Below are positions 51,347 to 59,509 of a stretch of 64,000 nt of DNA, in pieces. Origin of the DNA: an uncultured Candidatus Actinomarina sp. Its GTDB lineage: Bacteria; Actinomycetota; Acidimicrobiia; Actinomarinales; Actinomarinaceae. The stretch spans positions 62,001 through 126,000 of the forward strand of contig CACGBK010000001.1 of NCBI GenBank assembly GCA_902571385.1. The letters are read 5' to 3'. The translations under genes and the position numbers were made by a program. The notes beneath the pieces were generated by a model. That model was given only the letters and a program-made list of their open reading frames with translations, made no database searches and was not told the DNA's origin. How positions within the stretch are numbered: position 1 is the stretch's first letter; every line of letters begins with the position of its first letter.

Positions 51347-51940
51347 ATGAATTCTGCAATCATTTTAGCTGCAGGAGATTCATCAAGAATGGGATTTCCA
51401 AAACAGCTAGCTGAATATAAAGGCAAAACAATTTTACAGACCGTAGTAGATGAGGTTACAAAAAATTTTGAGGATACGATTGTCGTGTTAGGGCATGAAA
51501 ACGAGACCTTGACTGATAAAATAAATTTTTATAACAGTACGGTAATCATAAATGAAAACTGGGAAGAGGGAATTATATCTTCTATTCGGACAGGACTTTT
51601 TCATTTAAGTTCTGATAAACAAATAGAAAGTGCGACAATATTTATGGGAGATCAGCCGGCAATAAGCTCCGAAGTAATTCAGAAAATTATAAATTGCAAA
51701 CATTATGATGATGAAGTTGTTGTTCCACAGTATCGTTATCAGCTTGGATACCCAATTCTTATTCCAAGATTTTTTTGGAACAAGCTTGAATTAATCACGC
51801 AGGATGACTTTGAAGGTACAGACTCTGTATACAAAAATTTTGAACTAGTCGACTATTTAGAAACCTCAGAAATAAAATTAAAAATAGTTAATTTTAATTT
51901 TTTAAAACCAACAGATTATGACGAGCAGTCAGATTTTTAG
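51347..51940 (+). CDS. MobA-like nucleotidyltransferase
   Basis: 197 residues. The N-terminal SAIILAAGDSSRMGFPKQL is the NTP-transferase signature (LAAGxSxRMGxPK). GDQPAIS is the second conserved metal-binding element. Family members such as MocA (molybdenum cofactor cytidylyltransferase) and MobA activate cofactors with NTP. The MocA/YgfJ type is the closest by eye. A role in a Mo hydroxylase cofactor is possible but no hydroxylase is in the window. Confidence 0.78.
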   Translation: MNSAIILAAGDSSRMGFPKQLAEYKGKTILQTVVDEVTKNFEDTIVVLGHENETLTDKINFYNSTVIINENWEEGIISSIRTGLFHLSSDKQIESATIFMGDQPAISSEVIQKIINCKHYDDEVVVPQYRYQLGYPILIPRFFWNKLELITQDDFEGTDSVYKNFELVDYLETSEIKLKIVNFNFLKPTDYDEQSDF

Positions 51941-51989
51941 AGTGGGAAAAACTCTCTAAAATTTTTCTTAGTTTTATAAAAAAATTTTG

Positions 51990-51995
51990 TAAACT
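51990..51995 (+). promoter_or_regulatory. -10 box of leaderless promoter for the DUF4332 gene
   Basis: TAAACT ends 6 nt before ATG 52002. It favours this ATG over the TTG at 51996. Confidence 0.45.
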
Positions 51996-52001
51996 TTGAT
52001 A

Positions 52002-52406
52002 ATGAATTCAATAGACTCTATAAACGGCATGACACATACAGAAGCCACAAAATTAAGAAGAGCTAGAGTCAGGACTACAGTCACATTTCTTCAAATTGCT
52101 TCAACTCGTTCAGGAAGAGCACTTCTAACCAAAGAAACGGGAATTACCTCACCTAAACTTTTACATTGGGCCAAACGAGCAGAGCTTATGAAGATAAAAA
52201 ATCTTGGAAAAGACTACGCTGACCTCCTAGAGGCGGTTGGAGTAGAAAGTGTTTCTGATTTAAAGAGAAGAAACCCCGAAAGTCTTCACGAGATGATGAA
52301 TGGAATAAACAAAAGAAAAAAAATTGTAGATAGAATGCCATCGTTAAAAAGAGTCACTAGATGGATTGAAGATTCTAAAGATATTGTCATTACGGTATCT
52401 TCTTAG
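52002..52406 (+). CDS. DUF4332-like helix-hairpin-helix protein
   Basis: 134 residues from ATG 52002. A first helical block (LLQIASTRSGRALLTKETGIT-like, starting near residue 27) is followed by LMKIKNLGKDYADLLEAVGV, an HhH segment, and RRNPESLHEMM. This pattern matches DUF4332, seen in DNA-linked or unknown proteins. It lies 25 nt before nadE. Confidence 0.72.
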   Translation: MNSIDSINGMTHTEATKLRRARVRTTVTFLQIASTRSGRALLTKETGITSPKLLHWAKRAELMKIKNLGKDYADLLEAVGVESVSDLKRRNPESLHEMMNGINKRKKIVDRMPSLKRVTRWIEDSKDIVITVSS

Positions 52407-52419
52407 TTAATCATTTATC

Positions 52420-52425
52420 TATCAT
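52420..52425 (+). promoter_or_regulatory. -10 box of leaderless promoter for nadE
   Basis: TATCAT ends 6 nt before GTG 52432. Confidence 0.4.
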
Positions 52426-52431
52426 TATTGT

Positions 52432-54138
52432 GTGGAAACTAAAACTTTAAGAATTTCTTGCGCCCAGCTTTCCTTTTCTGTTGGAGCAATTCAGGAAAAT
52501 AAAGAAAAAATTCTAAGCAAATTAGAAGAGGCTGAAAAAATTTCTTCAGATATCGTTTTATTTCCAGAACTTTCACTAACTGGATATCCACCGGAAGATT
52601 TACTTTTAAGAGAGAGTTTTGTTGGAAAAAATTTTGCAGTGTTAGAAGAGATTGCTGAATTTTCAGGAAAAACAAGTGGAGTCGTCGGTTTTGTGGATAG
52701 AAGTATAAGAAAACAAACAAATGATAACGTAGACAGAAATATAACTAACGCGGCAGCCATCGTCCAAAATGGAGATGTTCAAGGAATTTATCATAAATGT
52801 TTTCTCCCAAATTATTCCGTTTTTGACGAAGCAAGATATTTCGACAAGGGTTTAGATCCTTCAGCGTTATTTTGGTATGAAAATATTGCTGTTGGAATAA
52901 ATATTTGTGAAGATATCTGGATTAACGATGGGCCAGCCGAAGAACAAGTTGCAAACGGTGCATCGATAATTTTGAATATTAATGCTTCACCATTTGATAT
53001 TAATAAAATTGATCAAAGAAAAGAGCTTGTTAAGGGCAAAGCCAAAAAATTAAATGTTCCGATTGTTTATTTAAATATGGTTGGAGGCCAAGACGAACTT
53101 GTTTTTGATGGGGGTTCTTTCGTTGTCGATAAAAATGGAGAATTTATTTATATAGCTCCTCAATTTAAGGAGGATTTCTTTACTTTTGACATCGAACTGG
53201 AAGTTTCGGATAATGTCTCAGAATCAAGCTTGTCATTAAATGAAAAAAACATCAAGATAGAACCTCTCTTAAGTAGTAATAATTTAAATAAGACAGAATC
53301 GATGTATTCAGCACTAAAACTTGGCTTATCAGATTATGTTACAAAAAATAAATTTGAAAAAGTCTTAGTAGGCCTTTCAGGAGGTATCGATTCGGCGTTA
53401 ACTGCAACAATAGCTTGTGATGCATTATCTCCAGAAAATGTTATTGGAGTTGCAATGCCATCTAAATATAATCCAGACTCGTCTTTAAAAGACGCAAAAA
53501 AACTAGCTAAAAATTTGGGCATAGAGATTAAAGAAATAAACATTGAAGACACTGTAGAAAACTTCAGAGAATTATTAGAAAACAATACAGATGAAAAATT
53601 AGGAAATGTTGTTGATGAGAATATTCAATCAAGAGTTAGGGGAAATATACTTATGGCTCTTTCAAACCAGCTAGGAGCAATGGTGGTTTCGACCGGGAAT
53701 AAATCTGAAATGGCAGTTGGCTACGCAACACTTTATGGAGATTTAGTTGGAGGATTTGCATTGCTTAAAGATGTGTATAAAGCAGATGTTTACAATTTAG
53801 CAAATTACCGAAACTCTATATCAGATGTAATTCCTAAAAATACAATATTAAAGGAACCCAGTGCTGAGCTGAGCAATGACCAGTTTGATTCTGACACTCT
53901 TCCAGATTACGATACACTCGACAAAATAATTCAACTTTATATTGAAGAAGATTTTTCATCTGAAAAAATTATTAAATCAGGAATTGATAAAGAAATCGTA
54001 TATGATGTTCTTGAAAAAATTGATAGAAACGAATATAAGAGAAATCAAGTTGCTCCTGGTGTAAAATTGACAAACAGAGCTTTTGGGAAAGATAGAAGAA
54101 TGCCAATTACAAATACTTACAAACGAGAAAAAAACTAG
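52432..54138 (+). CDS. nadE: Glutamine-dependent NAD+ synthase
   Basis: 568 residues. The N-terminal nitrilase-type amidase has FPELSLTGYPPEDLL, the Lys in YHKCFLPNYSVFDE and catalytic Cys in INICEDIW. The C-terminal synthase has the PP-loop LVGLSGGIDSALTAT and STGNKSEMAVGYATLYGD. It makes NAD+ from nicotinic acid adenine dinucleotide, with ammonia from glutamine. GTG 52432 is chosen because a -10 box sits 6 nt upstream and it lacks a longer reading start. Confidence 0.96.
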   Translation: METKTLRISCAQLSFSVGAIQENKEKILSKLEEAEKISSDIVLFPELSLTGYPPEDLLLRESFVGKNFAVLEEIAEFSGKTSGVVGFVDRSIRKQTNDNVDRNITNAAAIVQNGDVQGIYHKCFLPNYSVFDEARYFDKGLDPSALFWYENIAVGINICEDIWINDGPAEEQVANGASIILNINASPFDINKIDQRKELVKGKAKKLNVPIVYLNMVGGQDELVFDGGSFVVDKNGEFIYIAPQFKEDFFTFDIELEVSDNVSESSLSLNEKNIKIEPLLSSNNLNKTESMYSALKLGLSDYVTKNKFEKVLVGLSGGIDSALTATIACDALSPENVIGVAMPSKYNPDSSLKDAKKLAKNLGIEIKEINIEDTVENFRELLENNTDEKLGNVVDENIQSRVRGNILMALSNQLGAMVVSTGNKSEMAVGYATLYGDLVGGFALLKDVYKADVYNLANYRNSISDVIPKNTILKEPSAELSNDQFDSDTLPDYDTLDKIIQLYIEEDFSSEKIIKSGIDKEIVYDVLEKIDRNEYKRNQVAPGVKLTNRAFGKDRRMPITNTYKREKN

Positions 54139-54140
54139 AG

Positions 54141-54968
54141 ATGTATTTAATTAACGGAAAAGAAGTAAAAAAAGAAGAATTTAATATACCTGTGGAGAAT
54201 TTAGCAATCTGGAGAGGTGACGGTATTTTTGAAGCTATAGCAATCCACAATGGTTATTTATTTGCAATAGATAAACATATGGAGAGATTTGCTAAGTCGG
54301 CCGAAAAAATGTTTTTCGATGACATTGATTTTAAAAAAATAAAAGAAGATTTAATTTCAATAGCATCAAAATTTGATAATGGATATATGCGAGTAATAAT
54401 TGGCAGAGGTACAGACAAAGATAAAAGTGATGTTTATATTTTTTATCAAGATTTAATTAATTTCCCAGAAAGTTTTTCATTACAATCCCAAAAAGCTCAT
54501 TGGCAATCAGGGGGAGACTTTTCTCTAGATGAAGTAGAAAATATAGGATCTAAAACAATTTCATATGCTATGAATATTAATCAAACTAGGCTTGCACAAA
54601 AGAGTGGCTACACCGATTCTTTACTTTTAAACAAAGATGGAATTGTTCTTGAAGGTCCAACGTTTTGTGTTAGTTGGATAATTGATAATAAAATTTATGT
54701 ACCAAGCCTTGATTTAGGAATATTAGATTCAATCACAAGAAGGACATTAATTGATATTGCAAAAGAAGCAGGACTAGATTTAAAAATTGAAAACATCCAT
54801 GTTAACGACATTTATAATGTTGATACAGTTTTTGCTTTATCGACTGCAAAACACGGAATTTTTGTTAGTCAGATTGATGACCAGACATACACCGAGGACC
54901 CTCTCCTTGAAATAATTCGGCAGTCATTTACCGATTTTATCGAAAAAGAAAGACAATTAAGCAAATAA
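54141..54968 (+). CDS. Class IV aminotransferase
   Basis: 275 residues, fold type IV PLP enzyme. The N-terminal RGDGIFEAIAI and the PLP Lys in SKTISYAMN are seen, followed by DSLLLNKDGIVLEGPTF. It resembles branched-chain aminotransferase and aminodeoxychorismate lyase (PabC); the substrate is uncertain. It lies 2 nt after nadE and 15 nt before selD, so may be part of that operon. Confidence 0.85.
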   Translation: MYLINGKEVKKEEFNIPVENLAIWRGDGIFEAIAIHNGYLFAIDKHMERFAKSAEKMFFDDIDFKKIKEDLISIASKFDNGYMRVIIGRGTDKDKSDVYIFYQDLINFPESFSLQSQKAHWQSGGDFSLDEVENIGSKTISYAMNINQTRLAQKSGYTDSLLLNKDGIVLEGPTFCVSWIIDNKIYVPSLDLGILDSITRRTLIDIAKEAGLDLKIENIHVNDIYNVDTVFALSTAKHGIFVSQIDDQTYTEDPLLEIIRQSFTDFIEKERQLSK

Positions 54969-54983
54969 CTTAAGGAGGTTCAC

Positions 54984-56006
54984 TTGAGACTAACTGAATA
55001 CTCTCATGGCGCTGGTTGAGCATGTAAACTCTCACCCAGTGAGCTTGCTCAAGTTTTGACGCAATTTAAAAATCATAAAGCAACACAATCTCCTAACTTA
55101 CTTGTAGGTTTGGACAATCCTGATGACGGAGGTGTAATAAATATTGGTGACCAAAAAATAATTCAAACCGTTGATTTTTTCACACCAATTTTGGACAATC
55201 CATATGATTGGGGGAGAGTTGCAGCAGCTAATGCATTATCTGATGTTTACGCAATGGGAGGAGAGCCTATTTCTGCTCTACAGTTGGTTTGCTGGCCTAG
55301 AAATGATATTAGTTTTGACATCCTATCTGAAGTCATCAGGGGTGGACTAGATACAATGGAAAAAGCCAACTGCACAGTCGTTGGAGGACATAGCATAGAT
55401 GACAAAGAGCCAAAATATGGATTTTCTATTACAGGAATTGTAAAAGGAAAGGTACTAAAGAATAACAATATAAATAATGGTGACAGGTTATTTTTGACTA
55501 AGCCTATTGGGACTGGAATCATAACAACTGCTATCAAAAAAGGCATTGCATCAGAAGGTAGCATCAAACTTGTCACTGACATTATGACAAAATTAAATAA
55601 AGACGCGCTCGAATTTGGATTAAGAAACAATGCTACGGCCATTACTGATGTAACAGGCTTCGGCCTGCTGGGACATTTATATGAAATGTTAAAAAATTCT
55701 AGCCTATCAGCAACAGTGAACTTTGAAAAGGTACCCTTAATTTCAGATATTTATGAATATTTAGATAAGGGAATTTATCCATCAGGAAGTGAAAGAAACC
55801 GGGACTATTTATCTAAAAATATAATCCATGACTCGAAAGAGAAATCAATACAAATACTATGTGATGCTCAAACTAACGGAGGTTTATTAATTGCCATTCC
55901 AAAAGACCAAGAAATAAAATCATCTAAGAATATGAAAGTTAATGAAGATATTTGGGAAATAGGGGAAATTAATACTAAATATAATGAAAAGATAAATATT
56001 ATTTAA
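54984..56006 (+). CDS. selD: Selenide, water dikinase, itself a selenoprotein (in-frame UGA)
   Basis: 340 residues with TGA (55017-55019) read as Sec at position 12: MRLTEYSHGAGUACKLSP. The U-x-CK motif is the SelD active site. The rest has QTVDFFTPILDNPYDWGRVA, SDVYAMGG, VGGHSIDD and TDVTGFGLLGH, all SelD motifs. TTG 54984 has an AAGGAGG site 5 nt upstream. A frame starting after the UGA (TTG 55056) would lack the essential active site. SelD makes selenophosphate from selenide and ATP for Sec-tRNA. No selA, selB or selC is in this window. Confidence 0.95.
55026..55056 (+). promoter_or_regulatory. Candidate SECIS element of selD
   Basis: Two folds compete. CTCAC (55031-55035) pairs with GTGAG (55039-55043), starting 11 nt after the UGA as in the Rdx gene. 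Alternatively AAACT (55026-55030) pairs with AGTTT (55052-55056) around a TGAG-CTTG-CTCA hairpin with a stable CUUG loop. Confidence 0.4.
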
Positions 56007-56008
56007 TA

Positions 56009-56929
56009 ATGATTAAAACAATTGCAAAAGTTTTTGCCTTTACATCAATTTTTAAAAATTTAGTTCTAACTCAAAAGAGCAAGACAGAAGGTGTAACCCA
56101 GCTTCACCCGGTAAAGATACCTGGAAGAACAATTTTTGTTAGAGAAAAAGAGTACTTTATTAGAGAAAATTTTGTTGAGGGAACAGTACCAATTATATTT
56201 TTACATAGTTGGGGTACAGATTCATTAGGAAGTTGGTTCAACGTGCTACCAAAAATAAAAAATTTAAGCTCATTTATAACAATTGATCTTAAGAATCATG
56301 GTCGCTCAGATAGTAGTTGGGAAAGATGGAGCGTTGATGAAAATGCAGATATTGTTATCAGCATCATTGATGAATTAAATATTGATGAGTGCTATCTAGC
56401 TGGATGGTCTATGGGAAGTGCTGTCTCCCTAACTATTTCAAAAAAAATACCAGAGAAAATAAAGAAAATGGTTTTAATCACACCTTTTAGTTGGATTGAA
56501 GGCGAACGCTTCAAAGATAATTACTTATTCAAAATATTAGTAGGAGGTGTAAGAATAAGAGAAAGGCTATTCCCAAATAAAAACCCTCAATCAAAATTCT
56601 CATATCTTAAAAAATCAAAAGCTTTGAGAAATGAGTTTACTGATTGGGCATGGAATAATCTTCATCAGTCAAAAAATGATTTTATTTATGGAGATGGAGG
56701 ACGACATGTCGTTGCATTTGACTCAAGAGAATGGTTAAGTGAGATACAGACAGAAACACTTGCAATAATTGGTGGTAGAGATAGCCTAGTTCCTCAAAAA
56801 GCATCTAAAGAAGTTACATCAAACATGATGAATGTAAAATCAGTAACTTTTAAAGATGCACTCCATGGAATACCTTGGACTCACGATGAAGAACTTATTG
56901 ATGAATTAAAACAATTTCTAAATCTATGA
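56009..56929 (+). CDS. Alpha/beta hydrolase
   Basis: 306 residues. The nucleophile elbow is AGWSMGSAVS, the oxyanion segment is FLHSWGTDS, and an Asp in GGRDSLVP and His in DALHGIPWT complete the triad. It may be an esterase or similar enzyme. Substrate unknown. It starts 2 nt after selD and overlaps the glycosyltransferase by 4 nt (ATGA). Confidence 0.85.
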   Translation: MIKTIAKVFAFTSIFKNLVLTQKSKTEGVTQLHPVKIPGRTIFVREKEYFIRENFVEGTVPIIFLHSWGTDSLGSWFNVLPKIKNLSSFITIDLKNHGRSDSSWERWSVDENADIVISIIDELNIDECYLAGWSMGSAVSLTISKKIPEKIKKMVLITPFSWIEGERFKDNYLFKILVGGVRIRERLFPNKNPQSKFSYLKKSKALRNEFTDWAWNNLHQSKNDFIYGDGGRHVVAFDSREWLSEIQTETLAIIGGRDSLVPQKASKEVTSNMMNVKSVTFKDALHGIPWTHDEELIDELKQFLNL

Positions 56930-58056
56930 AAAATATATTATTTATTGCTCCTACAAATTACACACTTCCGATAAATGAGACATTAAAAAAAAAGTTTTTC
57001 GCTTTAAGTGAAGTTTGTAACGTTAGAGTTTTAGCTTTTGCTGATATAAGTACGACTACGAATGAAGAATATGGAAAATTTTTTTTATATAAAAAAATAA
57101 AAAATCGTTTAATAAATTATCTTAAAATAATTCAAATTTCTATTTTTGTAACTCCAAATATTATAAAAAAAGAAAAAATAAATATTGTTTGCTACCAAGA
57201 TCCAGTTTCATCTTTTTTTTCAATCTTATTCTTAAAGATGCGTTCTATAGATGTAAAGATTATTGTCGAAACTCATGGAGATTTCATAGAAACCTTAAGC
57301 TTGGAAAAAAATTTATTGTTTCCAAACACATACAAAAGATTTTTTTTCTTAATGGCAAAATATTCATTAAATAAATGCGATAAAGTTAGAGCAGTTTCTT
57401 CATCAACAGAACAACAAGTAATTCAGATATCCCCTTCAAAAAATATTGTTAGATTTCCTGCTTGGGTAGATTTTAAAGATTTTGAAGAAATTGATTCAGC
57501 AATAGTCAATCATGATAAATTTAATATATTATTCATTGGAAGTGTGACCGATAGAAAAAAACCTCACATGATTATTGATGCAATAAATTCATTGCAAGAT
57601 AAAAACATAAACCTATCTATTGTTGGACCAACTCCTAATGAAAAATATTTAGAGGAATTAAAAGAGTTGATTGTAAAGAGAAATCTTAGTAACCAGATTT
57701 CTCTTATCGGTTCAGTTGATAGAGAGAAAGTAAAAGAATTTTACAAAAATTCGAGTTTGATGGTATTACCTTCTATTTCCGAGGGGCTTGCACGTGTTAT
57801 TTTTGAATCCCAAGTTGCTTCATGTCCTGTTTTAGTTACGGATGCACCTGGTATGGGTGATATTGTAATTGATGGTCAAACAGGTTACATGTTTGAAAGT
57901 AATAACCTAGAAAGCCTATCAGAGAAGATTGCTTACATAAAAGACAATTATGAGGAAGTGACAGCAATTGCAAAAAATGCAAAGAACTTTATTTTAACAA
58001 ATTACTCAGAAGACAATTTTAAATTTAGCTTTAAAAAGCTTTTTGATACTGTTTAA
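56926..58056 (+). CDS. Group 4-type glycosyltransferase
   Basis: 376 residues of the GT-B fold. The C-terminal GT4 domain has LFIGSVTDRKKPHMIIDAI, then LIGSVDREKVKEFY and SLMVLPSISEGLARVIFES, the donor-binding E-x7-E element. Its sugar substrate cannot be read. Coupled to the alpha/beta hydrolase upstream. Local base composition is especially A-rich in its first 400 bp. Confidence 0.85.
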   Translation: MKNILFIAPTNYTLPINETLKKKFFALSEVCNVRVLAFADISTTTNEEYGKFFLYKKIKNRLINYLKIIQISIFVTPNIIKKEKINIVCYQDPVSSFFSILFLKMRSIDVKIIVETHGDFIETLSLEKNLLFPNTYKRFFFLMAKYSLNKCDKVRAVSSSTEQQVIQISPSKNIVRFPAWVDFKDFEEIDSAIVNHDKFNILFIGSVTDRKKPHMIIDAINSLQDKNINLSIVGPTPNEKYLEELKELIVKRNLSNQISLIGSVDREKVKEFYKNSSLMVLPSISEGLARVIFESQVASCPVLVTDAPGMGDIVIDGQTGYMFESNNLESLSEKIAYIKDNYEEVTAIAKNAKNFILTNYSEDNFKFSFKKLFDTV

Positions 58057-58082
58057 ATTATAAAACTGTCTACTCAGGTTGC

Positions 58083-58088
58083 TATTCT
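58083..58088 (+). promoter_or_regulatory. -10 box of leaderless promoter for rmuC
   Basis: TATTCT ends 6 nt before ATG 58095. Confidence 0.45.
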
Positions 58089-58094
58089 TGTAAC

Positions 58095-59120
58095 ATGGAA
58101 GTTTTATTTTTAGTAATTATCATTGGTCTCTTGGCGGCTAATTTATATTTTGTAACAAAAAAAGATGCTCCAGAAGATGAGAAAAATGATGAATATTTGA
58201 TCAAAGGAATAGTAAGTGAAATTATAGAAAATGAAGAGTCACAAATTTATAAACTTTTAAACAGATCAGATCAAACAGTCAAAGAATTTCTTGAAAAAAC
58301 AGGTGAAATTAAAAGCTCAATTACAGGAGTTGATCAACAAACAAGAAACCTAATTTCAGTTCTTAATAACAATCAGAGTCGAGGACAATGGGCAGAATTT
58401 CAAGTAGAAGATCTTCTTGGAATAATGGAATACAAAGAAGGCATACATTATGAAACTCAAAAAATTATGAAAAGCGGAACAAAACCTGACTTCACTTTTT
58501 ACCTTCCGGATAATAAATCTATAAATATGGATTCTAAATTTCCATTGACAATATATATGGAAATTGCAAAACTAACAAGAGATCTTGAAGATGAAACTTT
58601 AGATGAACTTGGTAGACGGGAAGTTACTGAATTAATTAAGAGTAAAAATAAAGAATTTCTTGATAAAGCTATCAAAACAAAAATTGATGAAACAGCCGGA
58701 CGAGAAGGATATATTTCACCCGATGAAGACACCGTTGATTTTGTTTTAATGTATATTCCCTTGGAGAATTTGTATCATTTTCTTTTGACTTCCGAAATAG
58801 GATCTTCGAAAACTCCAGTTATTGAGTATGCTTTTTCAAAAAAAGTTATATTAGCAAGTCCCCAAACCTTGATGGCCTATCTTGAAACAATAAGACATTC
58901 AATGAAATTATTTAGTCTGCAGACAGATACTAAAAATATTTTATCAACACATGAAAAAGTCAAAAATGAAATTAGAAAATTTATCGACTCATTTGATGAA
59001 GTCACAAAGAGGCTGGATCAAACTGTAAAATCATTTGAATCTTTAAAGAAAACAAGGGTAGATAAATTAGAGAAATCTTTTGACGAGCTTGATGAAGTTA
59101 ATCGAAGATTAGAAGATTAG
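58095..59120 (+). CDS. rmuC: RmuC-family protein
   Basis: 341 residues. A short N-terminal membrane helix (residues 2-20) is followed by a region with the RmuC nuclease-like core RGQWAEFQVEDLLGIM, PDFTFYLPDNKSINMDSKFP and FVLMYIPLENLY. The C-terminus is a long coiled coil. RmuC limits inversions at short inverted repeats in E. coli; the predicted endonuclease residues (D and ExK-like) are present. The stop overlaps the convergent CoA-binding gene by 4 nt. Confidence 0.9.
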   Translation: MEVLFLVIIIGLLAANLYFVTKKDAPEDEKNDEYLIKGIVSEIIENEESQIYKLLNRSDQTVKEFLEKTGEIKSSITGVDQQTRNLISVLNNNQSRGQWAEFQVEDLLGIMEYKEGIHYETQKIMKSGTKPDFTFYLPDNKSINMDSKFPLTIYMEIAKLTRDLEDETLDELGRREVTELIKSKNKEFLDKAIKTKIDETAGREGYISPDEDTVDFVLMYIPLENLYHFLLTSEIGSSKTPVIEYAFSKKVILASPQTLMAYLETIRHSMKLFSLQTDTKNILSTHEKVKNEIRKFIDSFDEVTKRLDQTVKSFESLKKTRVDKLEKSFDELDEVNRRLED

Positions 59121-59509
59121 TAATTATCAGACAATCTTGTTACGACCATAATACATTTGTCATCAATAAAATTTTTGTTTTCATCGATTAAAAATTCAGA
59201 TATTTCTCTACTATCTGCTCCTGGCTGATACCAAAAGTTATCATACCCTTTTTGTACTAAGTCTTTTGTTACCTTCAAACCCTCATCAGGAGGAATTACA
59301 AAATTTATAATTGAAGGTTTTTGAATTAAATCGCTCACACTTTTATGTGATTTAATTCCTTGAATTTGCATTTCTGTTTTATTGATGGGATATACAATAT
59401 AGCCTTTAGCTAATAAATCTATAAAAATTTTATTTCCATATTTTTTGGGATCATTCGAAGCTCCAATAAGAGCAATTATGTTTTCTTTATTTTGTAAGGC
59501 TTCTAACAA
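59117..59509 (-). CDS. CoA-binding Rossmann-fold protein
   Basis: 130 residues, single CoA-binding domain: ALIGASNDPKKYGNKIFIDL and VIPPDEGLKVTKDLVQKG, then NFWYQPGADSREI. YccU-like proteins of this kind bind CoA; no acyltransferase domain is fused. It directly follows the acyl-CoA dehydrogenase gene (59510), so the two are probably in one operon. Confidence 0.88.
   Translation of the reverse strand: MLEALQNKENIIALIGASNDPKKYGNKIFIDLLAKGYIVYPINKTEMQIQGIKSHKSVSDLIQKPSIINFVIPPDEGLKVTKDLVQKGYDNFWYQPGADSREISEFLIDENKNFIDDKCIMVVTRLSDNY

Noticed and set aside
55056-56006. Shorter SelD starting at TTG 55056
   Set aside because: It would lack the active-site motif and has no ribosome-binding site; TTG 54984 with AAGGAGG fits better.
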